64,000 nt of DNA. Origin: Rothia amarae. Its GTDB lineage: Bacteria; Actinomycetota; Actinomycetes; Actinomycetales; Micrococcaceae. Below the pieces are notes generated by a model, which did no database searches, was not told where the DNA came from, and worked only from the letters and a program-made list of their open reading frames with translations. Location: contig NZ_CP061538.1 in the NCBI RefSeq assembly GCF_014705945.2, forward strand, positions 1 through 64,000, given 5' to 3'. This document shows, in pieces, positions 8,293 to 17,050 of the stretch (the stretch's first letter is position 1; each line of letters opens with the position of its first letter). The position numbers and the translations under genes are program-made.

Positions 8293-8308
8293 TGTTTCAC
8301 GTGAAACA
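8293..8308. promoter_or_regulatory. parS site 1 (perfect)
   Basis: TGTTTCACGTGAAACA, the full 16-bp ParB-binding consensus, inside a longer 24-bp palindrome with GCGA arms. Confidence 0.93.
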
Positions 8309-8794
8309 TCGCGACTATATCTATTTATCCACCTATATAGGTTGTTTATCGGTTAGATATATTCTTTTTTAGTCATTCCCACAACCAAAGAAATCTCTAG
8401 GTAAAGTAATTCATTTATTTAATTCAATCTAAAAATTTATAATTACTTATAAAATTTCTAAAAATAGAAATTAAACAGAGTTTAAATTTTCATAATTTAT
8501 CTAAAGATGAATTAATTTTCTTCTTTTATTTTGTTAATTTCTCTTGAAAAAATTCAACTCACGAAACGGTTTATTCATATAACAATTGGATAGACCGACC
8601 CGATGCGAAGCAAACTAGTTATACTTAGCATGAATCGGTTATTTGAGCGTTAGCGAAGTAAACGAAAAGATACTTGCCGAGGGTTGTGCCGGGCTGATGA
8701 TACTTCTAACTTATGAACAAGCTTCAAAAAAATTCTGAAGATCCGACACCAGCTAACTTCGGAATAGATGTAGGCGATTGTTCGCCTCCTCCGA

Positions 8795-8810
8795 TGTTTC
8801 ACGTGAAACA
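8795..8810. promoter_or_regulatory. parS site 2 (perfect)
   Basis: A perfect 16-bp parS in non-coding DNA about 340 bp beyond the parB stop codon. Confidence 0.93.
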
Positions 8811-9083
8811 GCATCGGCAGCGGATACCCACAAAAGTTTATTTTCCTCTCAAGAAAACCTAAAGAGCGGCATTTTGTGGCTTCTGAGTGAAATTTTATAG
8901 CCATCAGTCAAAAATTGAGCCCTTAGAATCGATTCTCCCGCACTTTCTCACATAAAACAGATCCAAGGCCATTCAAGACCTTAAAGCTCTGACAATCAAT
9001 TCTAGGGCCTTTTCAGGTCATCCATGTTTGAAAACCAAACAAGAAGAGCACCTATATACTCAGGCGACATCACAACATACAAA

Positions 9084-9120
9084 AAGCGGTTGCTGTCTCC
9101 CAATGAGACAGCAACCGCTT
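9084..9120 (-). terminator. rho-independent terminator after parB
   Basis: Perfect 16-bp stem AAGCGGTTGCTGTCTC with a 5-nt loop. On the minus strand it is followed by TTTTTGT, so it terminates parB transcripts. Confidence 0.9.
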
Positions 9121-9152
9121 ATCTGCTAACACGGAGCCTTATCAACTAGATC

Positions 9153-10460
9153 TTACTGCCCGATATTCTGATCCAAAACCGAAATAATTCTGTTTAAATC
9201 CTCTACCGAAGCGAACTCAATGGTCATTTTGCCCTTGCGTGCACCCAGCTGAATCTTCACATTGGTATCTAACTTGTCTGCGAATGCATCTGCGATATAG
9301 TCCAATCGCTCATGGTGTTTCTGGGGCTGCGGCGTCTTTCGTTCCTTAGGAGTAGATTCGGAGGAGCTCTGCACAATCTCCTCCACTGCTCGAACAGAAA
9401 GACCCTCATTAACAATCTTTTGAGCGACCTTTTCAATTTCAGCTTGGCTTCGCAACCCAAGCAAAGCACGAGCATGACCAGAGGACAGTATGCCTGCTGC
9501 AACTCGTCGTTGAACCAATGCGGGAAGCTTGAGTAGGCGCAGGGTATTAGAAATCTGTGGACGTGATCGTCCAATCCGTTGCGCCAGCTGGTCTTGGGTA
9601 GTGTTAAACTCTTCCAATAGTTGCTGATAAGCAGCAGCTTCTTCAATCGGATTAAGCTGGCTGCGGTGCAGGTTCTCTAGTAAAGCATCGCGTAAGAGAT
9701 CCACGTCTTGGGTATCGCGAATAATTGCTGGAATCTTTTCTAGACCGGCTCTTTGAGTCGCACGCCATCGACGCTCGCCCATCACCAATTCATATTTTTC
9801 TGCCCCATCCTCACGGCTGGGACGGATAACAATCGGTTGTAGAACCCCAATTTCCTTGATGGAGTGGACGAGTTCCTCCATATCCTGCTCATTGAATTCT
9901 GAGCGGGGTTGCTTCCGGTTAGGGTGAATATCTTTAACAGAGACTTCAGCGAATTCTACGCCAGGCACCGGTACCAATTTTTCGCCTGCTGTTGGAGCAT
10001 CTTCACCAAAGAAGAAGTCAACTGGACGGCGCGATGGAGTAGTGCTCCTCAACGCCGCACCCATATCTTTGCGCTGATTCTTCTTAGCGGAACGGGTAGA
10101 AGATGTAGGTGTTTCACGTGAAACATTCTCTTGTGAATCAACTTTTTTGGTGTTTTTTTGAGGAGCCTCAATATTTAGAGCCGTCTGTTCATTCTCAGCA
10201 GGAGCACTTTTCTTTCCAGACTTCTGTTGTGCCGCAGAGCTCTTGGCAGGCTCTTTAGCAGGAGTCTTTTCAGCATTCTCGCGAGAAGTTTTTTGCACGG
10301 TAAGGTTTTGCTTCTTCTGACGAGTCTCCCCCTCTGTTTGAGCAGATGCGGCGGTTTTAGTAGCTTCTGGAGTGCTCTCAGAGGCCGTTATATCTTCTTT
10401 TGCCGCACTAGGAATCAACGCCCCTAATCCACGACCTAGTCCACGACGCTTCTCTGCCAC
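9153..10460 (-). CDS. parB: chromosome-partitioning protein ParB
   Basis: ParB binds parS, spreads as a CTP-dependent clamp and loads the origin for segregation by ParA. I chose the GTG at 10460 because GGAGG lies just upstream; a TTG at 10472 overlaps that site. The 435-residue protein begins with the ParA-interacting KRRGLGRGLGALIP segment, then a long low-complexity Lys/Ala/Glu linker. The core domain contains GERRWRA (CTP-binding) and a helix-turn-helix region with QLAQRIGRSRPQISNTLRL. The C-terminal dimerisation region closes the protein. The linker contains the in-frame peptide NVSRET (residues about 112-117), encoded by a parS site. The terminator at 10587-10624 between parA and parB suggests parB also has its own promoter. 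Confidence 0.95.
   Translation of the reverse strand: MAEKRRGLGRGLGALIPSAAKEDITASESTPEATKTAASAQTEGETRQKKQNLTVQKTSRENAEKTPAKEPAKSSAAQQKSGKKSAPAENEQTALNIEAPQKNTKKVDSQENVSRETPTSSTRSAKKNQRKDMGAALRSTTPSRRPVDFFFGEDAPTAGEKLVPVPGVEFAEVSVKDIHPNRKQPRSEFNEQDMEELVHSIKEIGVLQPIVIRPSREDGAEKYELVMGERRWRATQRAGLEKIPAIIRDTQDVDLLRDALLENLHRSQLNPIEEAAAYQQLLEEFNTTQDQLAQRIGRSRPQISNTLRLLKLPALVQRRVAAGILSSGHARALLGLRSQAEIEKVAQKIVNEGLSVRAVEEIVQSSSESTPKERKTPQPQKHHERLDYIADAFADKLDTNVKIQLGARKGKMTIEFASVEDLNRIISVLDQNIGQ
10110..10125. promoter_or_regulatory. parS site 3 (perfect, inside parB)
   Basis: A perfect parS within the parB coding sequence, in the linker region; in the reading frame it encodes NVSRET. Confidence 0.93.
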
Positions 10461-10548
10461 AGAGTCCTCCAAAAATAAGCTTGTTATCTACCTACTAAGT
10501 TTAGGTGAGATGAGTCTGAAGCAACACACCGAGTCGCTATTTGAGCGA

Positions 10549-10564
10549 TGTTTCACGTGAAACA
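10549..10564. promoter_or_regulatory. parS site 4 (perfect, between parA and parB)
   Basis: A perfect parS about 90 bp upstream of the parB start codon, close enough to affect a parB promoter. Confidence 0.93.
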
Positions 10565-10586
10565 TCTCTATTCTTTACTTAAAAAC

Positions 10587-10624
10587 AAAGACGACGCGCG
10601 GCTGAGTTGCCGCACGTCGTCTTT
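10587..10624 (-). terminator. terminator after parA
   Basis: Stem AAAGACGACG with CGTCGTCTTT and an extended GC-rich inner part. On the minus strand GTTTTTAAG follows. It lies between parA and parB. Confidence 0.82.
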
Positions 10625-10635
10625 TTATTCAAGGG

Positions 10636-11655
10636 TTATGCTGCGCGCTCCCCTATTTCAATTGCTGCTTCGAGGTATGCTCGGGCACCAGTCGATGTGG
10701 GATCGTAGCTTATAACTGTCTGCTGATAGCTCGGTGCTTCTGAAATCCGTACCGAGCGAGGGATAAGGGTTTTAAGAACCTCTTGGGGAAAGTGCTCTCG
10801 AACTTCATCAGCAACCTGGGAGGCAAGATTGGTCCGACCGTCATACATGGTCAGCAGAATGGTACTGATGTGGAGCTCAGAATTGAGGTGCTTCTGAATC
10901 ATTTGGATATTTTTGAGGAGCTGGCTTAGACCTTCCAACGCATAGTATTCGCACTGAATGGGGATGAGAACCTCTTGTGCAGCAACAAAGGCGTTGATAG
11001 TGAGCAAGCCCAGACTTGGTGGACAATCGATGAAAACGTAATCAAGACGTGGCAAACCGTCCTTCTCACGTTGTTCTGCGTAGTCAGCCAAGGCTCCTTT
11101 TAGGCGTGTTTCACGTGCAACCATGGAGACAAGCTCGATTTCGGCACCCGCCAGGTCGATGTTTGCTGGCGCAACCCATAACTGAGGGACGTCGGGGCAC
11201 TCTTTTACAATGCCTGCTAGGGGAACATCATCAATCAGCACATCATAGGTACTTTTGATGTCGGTGCCGTGTTCGATATTCAAGGCAGTTGAGGCATTGC
11301 CCTGAGGGTCATTGTCAATCACCAGGACATTCATGCCTTTAGTGGCAAGAGCTGCAGCTAGGTTGACGGCTGTACTTGTTTTTCCTACGCCGCCCTTTTG
11401 ATTGGAGATGGTAAAAACTCGAGTGTTTTGCGGGTGCTTGAGGTTTACTTGTTCCAGCTTCTCAAACTGCTTTTTTTCGCTCATGATTTCTTTCGCCAAG
11501 GGGGTGTCGAGGGTTTTTTCTTGAACTTCACGTTCGAGTTTTTTCCGTGTTTCACGTGAAACATTCCTGCCGCGATCCGGCTTGGTTTCAGTCTTAGAGT
11601 CTGCAGGCTCAGGAGGCATACCAAAGTCAGGAATATTAAGTTGTGGTTGATTCAA
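10636..11655 (-). CDS. parA: chromosome-partitioning ATPase ParA
   Basis: ParA is the nucleoid-bound ATPase that pulls ParB-parS complexes apart. The 339-residue protein has the deviant Walker A motif KGGVGKT at residues 87-93, DNDPQGNAS after it, and DYVFIDCPPSLG (Walker B). It has an N-terminal extension of about 75 mostly charged residues before the ATPase fold, containing NVSRET at 31-36 from an embedded parS. The start is a TTG at 11655 preceded by GGGGAGAAG. It sits upstream of parB, with a terminator-like hairpin between the two genes. Confidence 0.95.
   Translation of the reverse strand: MNQPQLNIPDFGMPPEPADSKTETKPDRGRNVSRETRKKLEREVQEKTLDTPLAKEIMSEKKQFEKLEQVNLKHPQNTRVFTISNQKGGVGKTSTAVNLAAALATKGMNVLVIDNDPQGNASTALNIEHGTDIKSTYDVLIDDVPLAGIVKECPDVPQLWVAPANIDLAGAEIELVSMVARETRLKGALADYAEQREKDGLPRLDYVFIDCPPSLGLLTINAFVAAQEVLIPIQCEYYALEGLSQLLKNIQMIQKHLNSELHISTILLTMYDGRTNLASQVADEVREHFPQEVLKTLIPRSVRISEAPSYQQTVISYDPTSTGARAYLEAAIEIGERAA
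11107..11122. promoter_or_regulatory. degenerate parS-like site (inside parA)
   Basis: TGTTTCACGTGCAACC matches 14 of 16 parS positions. It may be a weak or lost site; in the parA frame it encodes the conserved VARET segment. Confidence 0.5.
11548..11563. promoter_or_regulatory. parS site 5 (perfect, inside parA)
   Basis: A perfect parS near the 5' end of parA; in the reading frame it encodes NVSRET. Confidence 0.93.
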
Positions 11656-11897
11656 TTGCTTCTCCCCAGAAACTTATTCTCTCTTTAAAATTAAGAGTAC
11701 CCGGTGAGCCCTCTGCGAGAAAATAAATAATTATATCAATCTTTAGAAGTAGTTTTATGAGTTTAGAAGTAAATATCTTGATTTCTCTTAACCTCTTTAC
11801 CTCGACGAAGCTAGGCATTTCACACAGCCTTATTACGCATCAAGAAGCAACCCATACATGCTCACCGCTTCCGCATCTCCAATAAATACGGAGAGAA

Positions 11898-11913
11898 TGT
11901 TTCACATGAAACA
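11898..11913. promoter_or_regulatory. parS site 6 (one mismatch)
   Basis: TGTTTCACATGAAACA, one base from consensus, upstream of parA. Confidence 0.8.
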
Positions 11914-11951
11914 ATGCAACAAATAGAATCGCTGAGCTAGATCCTCGGCGA

Positions 11952-11967
11952 TGTTTCACGTGAAACA
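11952..11967. promoter_or_regulatory. parS site 7 (perfect)
   Basis: A perfect parS about 300 bp upstream of the parA start, before the small membrane-protein gene at 12026. Confidence 0.93.
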
Positions 11968-12025
11968 CCTTAAACTTTCAATTCGTGGCGAGATAAAATC
12001 TAAACACATCACGAGAAGGGGCATG

Positions 12026-12301
12026 ATGAACACGGAGAAGAAAACGTCGGCACTCAACATCATTCTGATGGGCGTCGGTGTCATAGGGTTGATAGCTGGT
12101 TTTATTATGATGCTCAATTCAGGAGTTTTTGAAACCCTAACGACAGAAGGAATCTCACATACCACCTCAGGATTATTCCCTCTAGCTCTCGGAGTCATCT
12201 TTCTCAGCATTCTCTGCACGGCAGTCGGTGTTGGCATCACCATGAAGAAGCAACTTGCGCGTCGCGTCTATGAATCGGAACCAACCCCCGAGCAAAAATA
12301 A
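12026..12301 (+). CDS. small membrane protein, two helices, unknown function
   Basis: A 91-residue protein with two hydrophobic segments (IILMGVGVIGLIAGFIMML and FPLALGVIFLSILCTAVGVG) separated by a short polar loop. I chose the ATG at 12026 because AAGGGG lies 4 nt before it. A frame extending back to 11951 would begin inside a parS site and read MFHVKH, a common artefact of parS sequences. It is divergent from parA. I do not recognise the family. Confidence 0.6.
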   Translation: MNTEKKTSALNIILMGVGVIGLIAGFIMMLNSGVFETLTTEGISHTTSGLFPLALGVIFLSILCTAVGVGITMKKQLARRVYESEPTPEQK

Positions 12302-12337
12302 TACTTCTGATCCACTCACTGTTGGATTCATTAAATG

Positions 12338-12373
12338 AGTGAAGGTTCCGCTGAAATCAGCGGAACCTTCACT
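12338..12373 (+). terminator. hairpin after the 12026 gene
   Basis: A perfect stem, AGTGAAGGTTCCGCT and its complement, with a 6-nt loop, 37 bp after the stop codon; no strong T-run follows. The 160 bp beyond it, up to the pseudogene, show nothing recognisable. Confidence 0.65.
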
Positions 12374-12534
12374 ACATCACACACACATTTCGAGGTAAGG
12401 GCCCCTCGTGAGTAAGATTCACATCTTTCCCTATCACACACTTAGATTGCTTCAGAGATTTTCTCTTCTCAAACCATCTATTAACAGTTAACCGTACCGA
12501 CCTTTAGGGATTATTTATATTCCCTGGACGTTTG

Positions 12535-13656
12535 CTAAGAGTCATTACTTTCGTTTCCTACCCACTTTTTAACCGCCATAGCCGCTCGTCGGGCGGCATG
12601 ACGCGCGCCAACAGTAGACGCCGATGGGCCGTAGACCACCAGTTGTACGCGAGAGTCTGCCACCGCCGTCGTCGCACCTTGAACGTCACCGGTCACGCGC
12701 TGCAACGCAATACCACCTTCAACAGAGCGCAGATGTAACGACGCAAGATGCGAAATAGCGGGTCGGAATCCCGTGGCCCAGAGGATAACGTTCGCTTTCT
12801 CAAAATCCCCATTGCCCAGCGAACGCCGTCCAGTTCAATATGTGCAAACATGGGTAGGCGTTTCTCATAGACTCCCATTTTTCGCGCATACTGCTCCTGA
12901 GGGCGTAAAAACAACCCAGTAGAGCTGACAACGCTAGCCGGGGCTGCCCCCGACACCGCTCGTTCTTCCACCCACTCCACGGCTTTCAAGCCATCGATAC
13001 TGCCGGAAACCCATTGGGGCGGACGGCGAGTAACCCACAACAACTCGGAACGATACGCAAGTTCTCCCAAAAATTGCACGGCAGAAGCACCACCGCCGAC
13101 CACTAGCACGCGCTTCCCAGCGAGATACTCCGGACCAGGGTAAGTTGAGGCATGAAACTGTTCACCGGAAAAAGTTTCAAGCTCCCGGATATCGAGGAAT
13201 AAACGGACAGTCCCAGGTGCCGGTGGCATTCACCAGCGTTTGAGTCAGCACGTCGCCCTCAGAAGTGAGCACCAGTAAATTTTTCTCAGCACTCTCTACC
13301 GAAAGAACTCGAACCGGACGAAATACCGGTAGCTGATATCTCTCCTCATATTCGGCAAAATAGGCAGGAATAATTTGATTTGATCGCTCGGATGAAACCG
13401 CTGGAGCTTGAGAGCCGGGAAGGTCAGCAACTCCATGTACATCGTCCATTGTGAGAGAATCCCAACGATGCTGCCAGGCACCGCCAGCGCCCTCATTAGA
13501 ATCAAAAACCGCAAAGTCTTTACCCCGCCGTTTGAGCTCATAGGCGGCTAATAAACCGGCTTGCCCGGCACCGATCACTACAGATTCAAGAACGACGCCT
13601 GAGGCAGGCCGATGCGTAGCAAACCACTCCCCCCACTGATAACCGTGGCGATTCAC
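12535..13656 (-). pseudogene. flavin-containing monooxygenase-like oxidoreductase, two frameshifts
   Basis: A CzcO/FMO-like FAD- and NADPH-binding oxidoreductase gene broken into three frames. The first part (13656 to about 13180) has the FAD motif VIGAGQAGLLAAYELKRRG and ends in NATGTWDCPFIPRYPGA. A shift at about 13178-13182 leads to ETFSGEQFHAS and the NADPH motif VVGGGASAVQFLGEL. A second one-base shift near 12813 leads to ANVILWATGFRPAISHL, the signature that ends these enzymes' active core, then a stop at 12535. The parts are collinear and complete, so the inactivation looks recent. Sequencing error is the alternative. Confidence 0.85.
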
Positions 13657-13746
13657 TCATGAGATTCTCTTTCTACCCTGTATGTCCCACACCGATAACA
13701 CCAGTCAACGAAAATTTATGCCCGCTGAAATTTACCCACAAAAAAA

Positions 13747-13789
13747 TGCGGCATGTTTTCCATGTCTCAAACACGAAAAACATGCCGCA
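13747..13789 (-). terminator. terminator after rsmG
   Basis: Stem TGCGGCATGTTTT with AAAACATGCCGCA; on the minus strand TTTTTT follows. It ends the rpmH-rnpA-yidD-yidC-jag-rsmG series. Confidence 0.85.
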
Positions 13790-13811
13790 CCTCGGCGTCC
13801 TCAAAATATGT

Positions 13812-14456
13812 TTAGAGGATAACCTGAACAACGGTAGTGGGCTCTTCCAACAGAGTTTCCCCGGCGGTCAAGATATCTACTTCGCGAGCGCCATATTTGT
13901 TGAGCTTCTTACGAGCCTTGGTAATCTCTTCGGCAGCGGAGCGGCCTTTGAGAGCCAGTAATTCACCTTGCCCACGCAGGATGGGCAAAGTGATGTCCAA
14001 AAGCCCTACAAGGGCAGAGACAGCGCGTGCAGTCACATAGTCGGCGTCGACCATGCCTACAGCTTGCTCAGCTCGCGAGCGCAAAATATCAACGTTTTCC
14101 AGTCCGAGATCTTCAATGACTTCGTCGAGCCAGATGACGCGACGTTCGAGAGGCTCTATGAGCGTCAGAGAGAGGTCAGGACGAGCTATAGCAAGGCAGA
14201 GCCCGGGAAGACCCGCCCCGGAGCCTACGTCGGCTACTGAGGCGTTCTCAACGATGAATTCCTCAACCACAGCGCAGTTGAGTACATGGCGGCCCCACAG
14301 GCGAGGTACCTCGCGAGGCCCGATGAGGCCGCGTTCGATTCCACTGGTGGCGAGATGTTCCACATAGCGCTTTGCTAGAGGTAGCCGGTCACCGAAGATT
14401 TTTTCGGCAGCTTCAAGCTCTGTGCCTTGAAGAACGGGTAGTTCTGTTTCGGACAT
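13812..14456 (-). CDS. rsmG: 16S rRNA m7G527 methyltransferase RsmG
   Basis: RsmG (GidB) methylates G527 of 16S rRNA using S-adenosylmethionine. The 214-residue protein has the SAM-binding loop ADVGSGAGLPGLCLAIARP and the following IEPLERRVIWLDEV segment. The start ATG is 4 bp from the jag stop, so translation is probably coupled. Position between jag and parA is the usual actinobacterial arrangement. In several bacteria loss of RsmG gives low-level streptomycin resistance; this copy looks intact. Confidence 0.95.
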   Translation of the reverse strand: MSETELPVLQGTELEAAEKIFGDRLPLAKRYVEHLATSGIERGLIGPREVPRLWGRHVLNCAVVEEFIVENASVADVGSGAGLPGLCLAIARPDLSLTLIEPLERRVIWLDEVIEDLGLENVDILRSRAEQAVGMVDADYVTARAVSALVGLLDITLPILRGQGELLALKGRSAAEEITKARKKLNKYGAREVDILTAGETLLEEPTTVVQVIL

Positions 14457-14460
14457 GGGG

Positions 14461-14976
14461 TTAGTCCTCCGGCTGCGAAATCACGATGTGACGACCTGAG
14501 CCTTCACCTTCGGATTCACTGAATAGACCGTTTTCTGCCACCAGGTCGTGAACCAGTTTGCGTTCGTAAGCACCCAGAGGTTCCAGATGAAAATCTTCAC
14601 CGGTTTCTTTGACCTGAGCGATGGCTTTCTCTGCCATCTCAGCCAATCGTTTGATGCGGTTGGCACGATGATCGGCAATGTCCAAGATAAGGCGGGAGCG
14701 GTTACCTGTAGCTGCTAGGACGGAGAGACGAACAAGTTCCTGAAGTGAATCCAGTACTTCACCGTTTCGTCCTACCAGTGCTTCGAGGTCATCGTTTTCA
14801 CCGTCTTCGGTGATGACCGAGAGGTAGGTGCGGTTGTTACGAATTTCGATATCGATATCGCCATCGATGTCGGCGATGTCGAGTAGCTCTTCGAGGTAGT
14901 CAGCAGCGATGTCGCCTTCTTCTTCGAGAGCAGTGAGGTCTTCTTCATTCTCAAAGGTTTCGGGTGTTTCAGACAC
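14461..14976 (-). CDS. jag: Jag/KhpB RNA-binding protein (KH and R3H domains)
   Basis: A 171-residue cytoplasmic RNA-binding protein of the Jag/KhpB family. After an acidic N-terminal stretch, a KH-like domain contains ALVGRNGEVLDSLQELVRL (about residues 85-105). The R3H domain lies in the C-terminal half, with the helix ending PLGAYERKLVHDLV and the ...GSGRHIVI end. It lies between yidC and rsmG as in most Gram-positive bacteria. Its targets are not predictable from sequence. Confidence 0.93.
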   Translation of the reverse strand: MSETPETFENEEDLTALEEEGDIAADYLEELLDIADIDGDIDIEIRNNRTYLSVITEDGENDDLEALVGRNGEVLDSLQELVRLSVLAATGNRSRLILDIADHRANRIKRLAEMAEKAIAQVKETGEDFHLEPLGAYERKLVHDLVAENGLFSESEGEGSGRHIVISQPED

Positions 14977-15012
14977 GAGAAATATCTCCTGTGGGTTCAG
15001 TGAGTGGTTCTG

Positions 15013-15984
15013 TTATTTTTTCTGTTGCTTTTGACGCTTTTTACCAATGGGCTGCTGGCGCTGGCCGCGGGTAGCGCGTTCGCGAGCTTCAGCCAATTCG
15101 CGTTCGTGTTCTTCCTTGGTCTTACCTACAGGAGGCAAGCCCTTAGCAGCACGACGTTCGTTGAGCTCGCGCTCTGCCTGAGAACCGGGGGTGGGGTTGT
15201 TGCGGATAACCCACCACTGCTGACCCACGGACCAGAAGTTAGAGATAGTCCAGTACACCAGCACACCGATGGGGAAGTTAATACCCGAGATAAGGAAGAT
15301 GAGGGGGAATACGTACAGCATGATTTGCTGCTGGCGGTACATGGGTGATTCTTTAGCTGCATCCGACATGTTCTTTGCGCCCAGCTGCTTCTGGGAGTAG
15401 AACATGGAGAGGGTCATCAGAATAACCAAGATAGCTGCAACAGCAATGGTCATCGCGTGGTTGCCGTCGCCGGGCTTCATCATGGTGGAGAACAGCGGCA
15501 CCTGGTTGAAGATGATGAATGCATCGTGGAATTGCTTGACCATCTGAGGGGTCAGAACGAGGATGCCTTCGTTATTTGCGGCTGCGGTAGGAACACCGTT
15601 GAGCACACGGAATAGACCGAAGAAGATGGGCATCTGCACCAAAATAGGTAGGCAGGACGCCAAGGGATTTGAACCGGTCTTACGGTAGAGCTCCATCTGC
15701 TCCTGCGCCATAGCCTGGCGGGAGAGCTGATCGGTTTTACCCTTGTACTTTTTCTGCAGTTTCGCCAGCTCAGGCTGCAGTTCCTGCATGCCGCGCATCG
15801 ACTTAATCTGCTTGAGAAAGAGCGGAATGGTGAGGGTACGCATGACCAAGGTCAAACCAATAATGGCAAGTACCCAGGTAAGACCAGAGGCGGGATCCAT
15901 GCCGATGGCGGTGAAAATAGTGTGGAATACCCAAAGAACCGCTGAAACGATCCATTGAAAGGGCCAGAGGATGACGTCGAGCAT
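15013..15984 (-). CDS. yidC: YidC/Oxa1 membrane protein insertase
   Basis: YidC inserts proteins into the cytoplasmic membrane, alone or with SecYEG. The 323-residue protein has the hydrophobic start, a coiled cytoplasmic hairpin with MRGMQELQPELAKLQKKYKGK, the conserved segment NPLASCLPILVQMPIFFGLFR, and later helices ending FWSVGQQWWVIRNNP. The C-terminal tail is strongly basic (QPIGKKRQKQQKK), as in ribosome-binding YidC proteins. It lacks the large periplasmic domain of proteobacterial YidC, as expected for Gram-positive bacteria. Confidence 0.95.
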   Translation of the reverse strand: MLDVILWPFQWIVSAVLWVFHTIFTAIGMDPASGLTWVLAIIGLTLVMRTLTIPLFLKQIKSMRGMQELQPELAKLQKKYKGKTDQLSRQAMAQEQMELYRKTGSNPLASCLPILVQMPIFFGLFRVLNGVPTAAANNEGILVLTPQMVKQFHDAFIIFNQVPLFSTMMKPGDGNHAMTIAVAAILVILMTLSMFYSQKQLGAKNMSDAAKESPMYRQQQIMLYVFPLIFLISGINFPIGVLVYWTISNFWSVGQQWWVIRNNPTPGSQAERELNERRAAKGLPPVGKTKEEHERELAEARERATRGQRQQPIGKKRQKQQKK

Positions 15985-16035
15985 CTATTTCTCCTCGGCT
16001 CATACGAGCCTGTTAGGTGGGATGTATCCGCGTTT

Positions 16036-16425
16036 TTATCGAGAAATTCGCGGATGATTCAAAAGAATAATTTTAGGTTCTGCACCGGGTTCAAATAGTC
16101 GGGTTCCCGGCGGGACGTCGTCCACTCCCCCGGTTGCCCAGGGGTGGCATCTCAGCAGCCGACGCACGGTCAGCGAGATACCTTTCAGAGTTCCATGAAC
16201 CGTAACTGCTTCAAGCCCATAGGCAGAGCAGGACGGGAAATACCGGCAGACATTCCCATAGAGGGGGGAAATGACGGCGCGATAAGCCTTAAGAAATGCA
16301 ATAAGCACATTTTGAGGGAAAGTCCATACCGCTTCACCCACGGTGGAGGGGCACACAAATTCGCTAGGGGCGCTCTCAAGCTGATAATCAGCAGTGTGGG
16401 AATGACGTGCGGGATGTGAGCCCAT
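16036..16425 (-). CDS. yidD: YidD membrane insertion efficiency factor
   Basis: A 129-residue YidD protein, thought to assist YidC-dependent insertion at the inner face of the membrane. The core LIAFLKAYRAVISPLYGNVC followed by RYFPSCSAYGLEAV is the family signature, with the conserved cysteines. About 35 residues precede this core, longer than the family norm; the true start might be downstream. The assigned ATG at 16425 is 4 bp from the rnpA stop, which supports coupling. A 51-bp gap separates it from yidC. Confidence 0.92.
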   Translation of the reverse strand: MGSHPARHSHTADYQLESAPSEFVCPSTVGEAVWTFPQNVLIAFLKAYRAVISPLYGNVCRYFPSCSAYGLEAVTVHGTLKGISLTVRRLLRCHPWATGGVDDVPPGTRLFEPGAEPKIILLNHPRISR

Positions 16426-16429
16426 AAAA

Positions 16430-16843
16430 TTATGACTCCTCTCGCGGGGTCGTGCGGGCAGCGTCTAGGCTTTCTGCTACTGCCATTTTGGTGTGCGATT
16501 GCTTTGCAAGTTTAGCAAGTATCGCCTCATATGCGGCAGCGTAATCAGCTGATAATTCGCTCCATGTCGATTGCGCTGCGGCAGGTAGCGCTCGCACCAC
16601 TAAGGAATAACCGGTGGGGTTCTCTTGGATGGAGCGTGCTACCAGTTCGCGTAATCTGCGTTTGGTTTTATTGCGCACTACCGCGTTACCTACTGCTTTG
16701 GAGACGATAAACCCGGCAAGAGTGGGCTCTTGAGAATTTTTGACCGCATATAGAACTAAGTTCCGGCGTCCTGACCGGACACCGGAACGTGTAGTTTCTG
16801 AGAATTGGACTTTCGTCCGCATCCGGTGCTGTTGAGGCAGCAC
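16430..16843 (-). CDS. rnpA: ribonuclease P protein component
   Basis: The protein subunit of RNase P, which helps the catalytic RNA remove 5' leaders from pre-tRNAs. The 137 residues include the RNR-type signature GNAVVRNKTKRRLRELV. It begins with LPQQHRMRTKVQFSETTRSG, the usual N-terminal pattern. It lies between rpmH and yidD, as in nearly all bacteria. The C-terminal 15 residues are poorly conserved. Confidence 0.95.
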   Translation of the reverse strand: MLPQQHRMRTKVQFSETTRSGVRSGRRNLVLYAVKNSQEPTLAGFIVSKAVGNAVVRNKTKRRLRELVARSIQENPTGYSLVVRALPAAAQSTWSELSADYAAAYEAILAKLAKQSHTKMAVAESLDAARTTPREES

Positions 16844-16912
16844 ATGTACTCCTTTCGGATTCGATCGCTTATTTAGCTAACAACTGGGCGATCGAGGAGG
16901 GAAGGAGATTGC

Positions 16913-17050
16913 TTATGCCGAAAGTGATGCGCGACGCTTGGAACGGCGGTTCGAAAGGATCGCACGACCAGCGCGGGTGCGCATACGAAGACGGAAACCG
17001 TGCTTCTTAGCACGACGGCGGTTATTCGGCTGAAAAGTCCGCTTGCTCAT
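16913..17050 (-). CDS. rpmH: 50S ribosomal protein L34
   Basis: A 45-residue, very basic ribosomal protein: [19 protein letters not shown] is the standard L34 start, followed by [18 protein letters not shown]. The frame extends upstream, but the ATG at 17048-17050 gives the family length. It begins the rpmH-rnpA-yidD-yidC-jag-rsmG series and is divergent from dnaA, with about 500 bp between them. Confidence 0.95.
   Translation of the reverse strand: MSKRTFQPNNRRRAKKHGFRLRMRTRAGRAILSNRRSKRRASLSA

Larger units (their letters stand above)
8217..9080. other. AT-rich intergenic stretch with two parS sites and no clear gene
   Basis: About 860 bp without a supportable gene. The part at 8400-8580 is strongly AT-rich. 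Two perfect parS sites lie in it. A minus-strand frame at 8650-8904 crosses a parS site and has no recognisable features or ribosome binding site, so I do not call it. The region may act as centromere-like DNA rather than as coding sequence. Confidence 0.6.

Noticed and set aside
8650-8904. Minus-strand open frame of 84 codons in the AT-rich gap
   Set aside because: It crosses a parS site (giving LFHVKH), lacks a ribosome binding site and has no protein-like features.
11951-12025. N-terminal extension MFHVKH of the small membrane protein
   Set aside because: It starts within a parS site and lacks a ribosome binding site; AAGGGG supports the downstream ATG.
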